A model generated the notes under the pieces. It saw only the letters and a list, made by a program, of their open reading frames with translations. It did not search any database and had not been told where the DNA came from. DNA of 64,000 bases from Chitinophaga varians (lineage in GTDB: Bacteria; Bacteroidota; Bacteroidia; Chitinophagales; Chitinophagaceae): positions 1,054,001 to 1,118,000 of the forward strand of contig NZ_JABAIA010000002.1 in assembly GCF_012641275.1 (NCBI RefSeq). Reading direction: 5' to 3'. Positions within the stretch are counted from its first letter, which is position 1. Each line of letters opens with the position of its first letter. The translations under genes and the position numbers were made by a program. Shown here in pieces: positions 61,931 to 64,000 of the stretch.

Positions 61931-64000
61931 ATGCTTAAAAAATTTATCGATAACCCGGTACTGTCTACCGTTATCTCCATTATCATCGTGATATTGGGCG
62001 TGCTGGGCCTCGTCTCCCTGCCCATCTCACAATATCCTGAAATAGCACCGCCTACGGTGGAAGTGACGGCCAGTTACCAGGGCGCCAACGCAGACGTGGT
62101 GATGAAAAGTGTGATCATCCCGCTGGAAGAACAGATCAACGGCGTGGAACATATGACCTATATGACCTCCAAGGCGAGCAACGACGGCTCGGCGGTGATC
62201 ACGGTCAACTTCAAACAGGGCACAGACCCAGACCTGGCGGCAGTAAACGTGCAGAACAGAGTGGCCAAGGCCACCGGCCTGATGCCGGCGGAAGTCATCA
62301 AAACCGGTATCACCACCACGAAAAAACTGAACAGTGAAGTGTACGGCTTCCTGCTTTACAGCGAAAACAAATCGTATGATGAAAACTTCCTGGACAACTA
62401 TTTCCGTATCAACATCCTCCCCGAACTGAAAAGAATCTCCGGCGTGGGCGACGTACAGGTATGGAGCGACCAGGCTTATTCCATGCGCATCTGGCTCCGC
62501 CCCGATGTAATGGCCTCCTATGGCCTGGTGCCCGATGACGTGGTGGCCGCGCTCGCGGAACAGAACATCGAAGCGGCTCCCGGCAAGCTGGGAGAGAACA
62601 GTAAAAAAACGTTCCAGTACGTACTGAAATATACCGGTCGCCTTGAAAAACCGGAACAGTTTGAAAACATCGTCATCCGCGCTACGGCCAACGGGCAGCT
62701 GCTTCGCCTCAAAGACGTGGCCGATGTGGAGCTGGGCGCTTTCAACTACGCTACTGACCTCACCTCGCAAGGCTACCCTTCTTCCGGCGGCGCCGTGAGC
62801 CAGACGGCCGGCTCCAATGCCCACGAGGTGATCCAACAGGTGGAGAAAGTACTGGAAAAAGCAAAAGCCAATTTCCCTCCGGGCATGAAACTGGCTGTTT
62901 TCATCAACGCCAACGATTTCCTGGACGCCTCCATCGCCAAGCTGATACAGACCATCTTCGAAGCGTTTATCCTCGTGTTCATCGTGGTGTTTATCTTTCT
63001 GCAGGATTTCCGTTCCACGTTGATACCGGCCATCGCAGTGCCGGTGGCTATTATCGGGACTTTCTTCTTTCTTAAGATATTCGGTTTTACGCTTAACCTC
63101 CTCACGCTGTTTGCATTGGTGCTGGCTATCGGTATCGTGGTGGACGATGCCATTGTAGTGGTGGAAGCGGTACACGCCAAGCTGGACCAGGGCGCGCGTT
63201 CGGCACGCAAAGCCACCATGCATGCCATGAGTGAAATCAGCACCGCCATCGTGTCTATCACGCTTATCATGTCAGCGGTGTTTGTACCGGTGACGTTCAT
63301 CACTGGTTCTGCGGGCGTATTTTACAAGCAGTTTGGCCTTACGCTGGCAGTGGCCATTCTTATTTCCGCTGTCAACGCGCTGACGCTCAGTCCCGCGCTG
63401 TGCGCCATCCTGCTGAAGCCACACGACAAACACGGCCACGTGAAGAAAAGCCTGTTACAGCGTTTTTACGACGCTTTTAACGCTGGTTTTAACGTTGTAA
63501 CGGCAAGGTATATACGCATTGTGAAATTACTTATCGCACGCAAGTGGCTGGCGCTGGGAGCTATCGCCGTATTCGCCGGCATCCTGGTGTTCCTCCTGAG
63601 GACCACGCCCACCGGCTTTGTGCCCAATGAAGATTCCGGCGCCATCTACGGCGATATCATCCTGCCACCGGCATCCACGCTGGAACAAACCACCCGGATA
63701 GCTGACCAGGTAGACAGCATCGCGCGGGCCATGCCGGAAGTAGCGGTGACCTCCCGCCTGGCAGGCATGAACCTCATCAGCGGTTTCGGTGGTTCGTACG
63801 GCGCCATGTTCATAGCCCTGAAGCCCTGGAAAGAAAGGACTAAACCGGGACAGGATATCAACAGCCTTGTCGGAAAACTGTTTGCGCAAACAGCCGGTAT
63901 CAAGGGCGCACAGATCATTTTCTTTGCAGCGCCCACGCTGCAGGGCTTTGGTAACAGCAGCGGTTTTGAAATGCAGCTGCTGGACAGGACAGGTGGCAGC
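61931..64000 (+). CDS. RND multidrug efflux pump, 5' part (HAE1 family)
   Basis: The first 690 codons of an AcrB-like inner-membrane pump; the gene runs off the right edge. TM1 starts MLKKFIDNPVLSTVISIIIVILGV, as in HAE1 pumps. PN1-type porter domains follow (EISxxYPGA-like, QYPEIAPPTVEV, GVGDVQVWSDQAYSMRIWL). TM4 carries the proton-relay pair D405-D406 in GIVVDDAIVVVE. FFFAAP-like IIFFAAPTLQGFG and GFVPNEDSGAIYG are also hallmarks. With the adaptor it would expel hydrophobic or amphiphilic compounds; an outer-membrane TolC-type gene is expected beyond the window. Confidence 0.96.
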   Translation, partial: MLKKFIDNPVLSTVISIIIVILGVLGLVSLPISQYPEIAPPTVEVTASYQGANADVVMKSVIIPLEEQINGVEHMTYMTSKASNDGSAVITVNFKQGTDPDLAAVNVQNRVAKATGLMPAEVIKTGITTTKKLNSEVYGFLLYSENKSYDENFLDNYFRINILPELKRISGVGDVQVWSDQAYSMRIWLRPDVMASYGLVPDDVVAALAEQNIEAAPGKLGENSKKTFQYVLKYTGRLEKPEQFENIVIRATANGQLLRLKDVADVELGAFNYATDLTSQGYPSSGGAVSQTAGSNAHEVIQQVEKVLEKAKANFPPGMKLAVFINANDFLDASIAKLIQTIFEAFILVFIVVFIFLQDFRSTLIPAIAVPVAIIGTFFFLKIFGFTLNLLTLFALVLAIGIVVDDAIVVVEAVHAKLDQGARSARKATMHAMSEISTAIVSITLIMSAVFVPVTFITGSAGVFYKQFGLTLAVAILISAVNALTLSPALCAILLKPHDKHGHVKKSLLQRFYDAFNAGFNVVTARYIRIVKLLIARKWLALGAIAVFAGILVFLLRTTPTGFVPNEDSGAIYGDIILPPASTLEQTTRIADQVDSIARAMPEVAVTSRLAGMNLISGFGGSYGAMFIALKPWKERTKPGQDINSLVGKLFAQTAGIKGAQIIFFAAPTLQGFGNSSGFEMQLLDRTGGS

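Noticed and set aside
62027..63223. A 398-codon minus-strand open frame near the right edge
   Set aside because: It lies opposite a clear AcrB-type pump running from 61931 to beyond the edge.

Overview
The window looks like a chromosomal piece of a Chitinophaga-type member of the Bacteroidota. The evidence is three ECF sigma/FecR pairs next to TonB-dependent receptors, two SusC/SusD pairs, many lipoproteins with an acidic or charged stretch after the lipid-bearing Cys, -7 boxes of the TAnnTTTG type, LytTR-type signalling, and glycoside hydrolases typical of soil Bacteroidota. Genes are densely packed in long co-directional runs. I see no rRNA, tRNA, CRISPR array, prophage or transposase.

Layout. 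1-1916 (+) is the end of a sulfur-oxidation-like operon: a truncated TsdA-like diheme cytochrome c, a periplasmic DsrE-like protein and a solute-binding protein. 2020-3715 (-) holds a methyltransferase and an imine-reductase-type oxidoreductase. 4101-8959 (+) is an XusABC-like operon (TonB receptor, DUF4374 lipoprotein, PepSY membrane protein) for xenosiderophore uptake, behind a Fur-like dyad and promoter. 9038-11574 is a divergent pair: a secreted lectin-like protein and a membrane-anchored helix-turn-helix regulator, with a 10-bp tandem repeat array between them. 11607-22194 (-) is polysaccharide utilisation locus (PUL) A: sigma, FecR, SusC, SusD and three lipoproteins (DUF4959/5126/5000-type, DUF4998, DUF4855) but no classical carbohydrate-active enzyme. 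22195-25798 holds a REP-like inverted pair, an SGNH hydrolase, two paralogous lipoproteins and the collapsed remnant of a third. 25799-31115 (-) is a CocE/NonD hydrolase with a LytS/LytTR two-component system and a GT87-type membrane glycosyltransferase.

31328-48289 (+) is the most unusual region. It is a roughly 17-kb sigma/FecR-controlled cluster with an STN-type TonB receptor but no SusD, two DUF4397-like or unknown lipoproteins, three tandem two-domain fasciclin lipoproteins, an Oar-like TonB receptor, and a lipoprotein with five IPT/TIG domains and an NHL propeller, closed by a strong terminator. I consider it the best candidate for an undescribed cell-surface system.

48528-49848 holds a HigBA-like toxin-antitoxin pair and a clear ecotin. 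49914-59738 (-) is PUL B: sigma, FecR, SusC, SusD, a GH144/glycoamylase-family enzyme and a GH43-like enzyme with a discoidin-like domain. A beta-1,2-glucan or a related beta-glucan is a possible substrate. 59800-64000 is a SufR/ArsR-type Cys-rich regulator divergent from an RND efflux adaptor and an RND pump that runs off the right edge. A REP-like element encodes the last residues of the adaptor.

The three sigma/FecR/receptor sets follow the same logic: an outer-membrane receptor with a secretin-type STN domain senses its cargo, contacts FecR in the periplasm and frees the ECF sigma. All three FecR-to-receptor gaps also carry a stem-loop.
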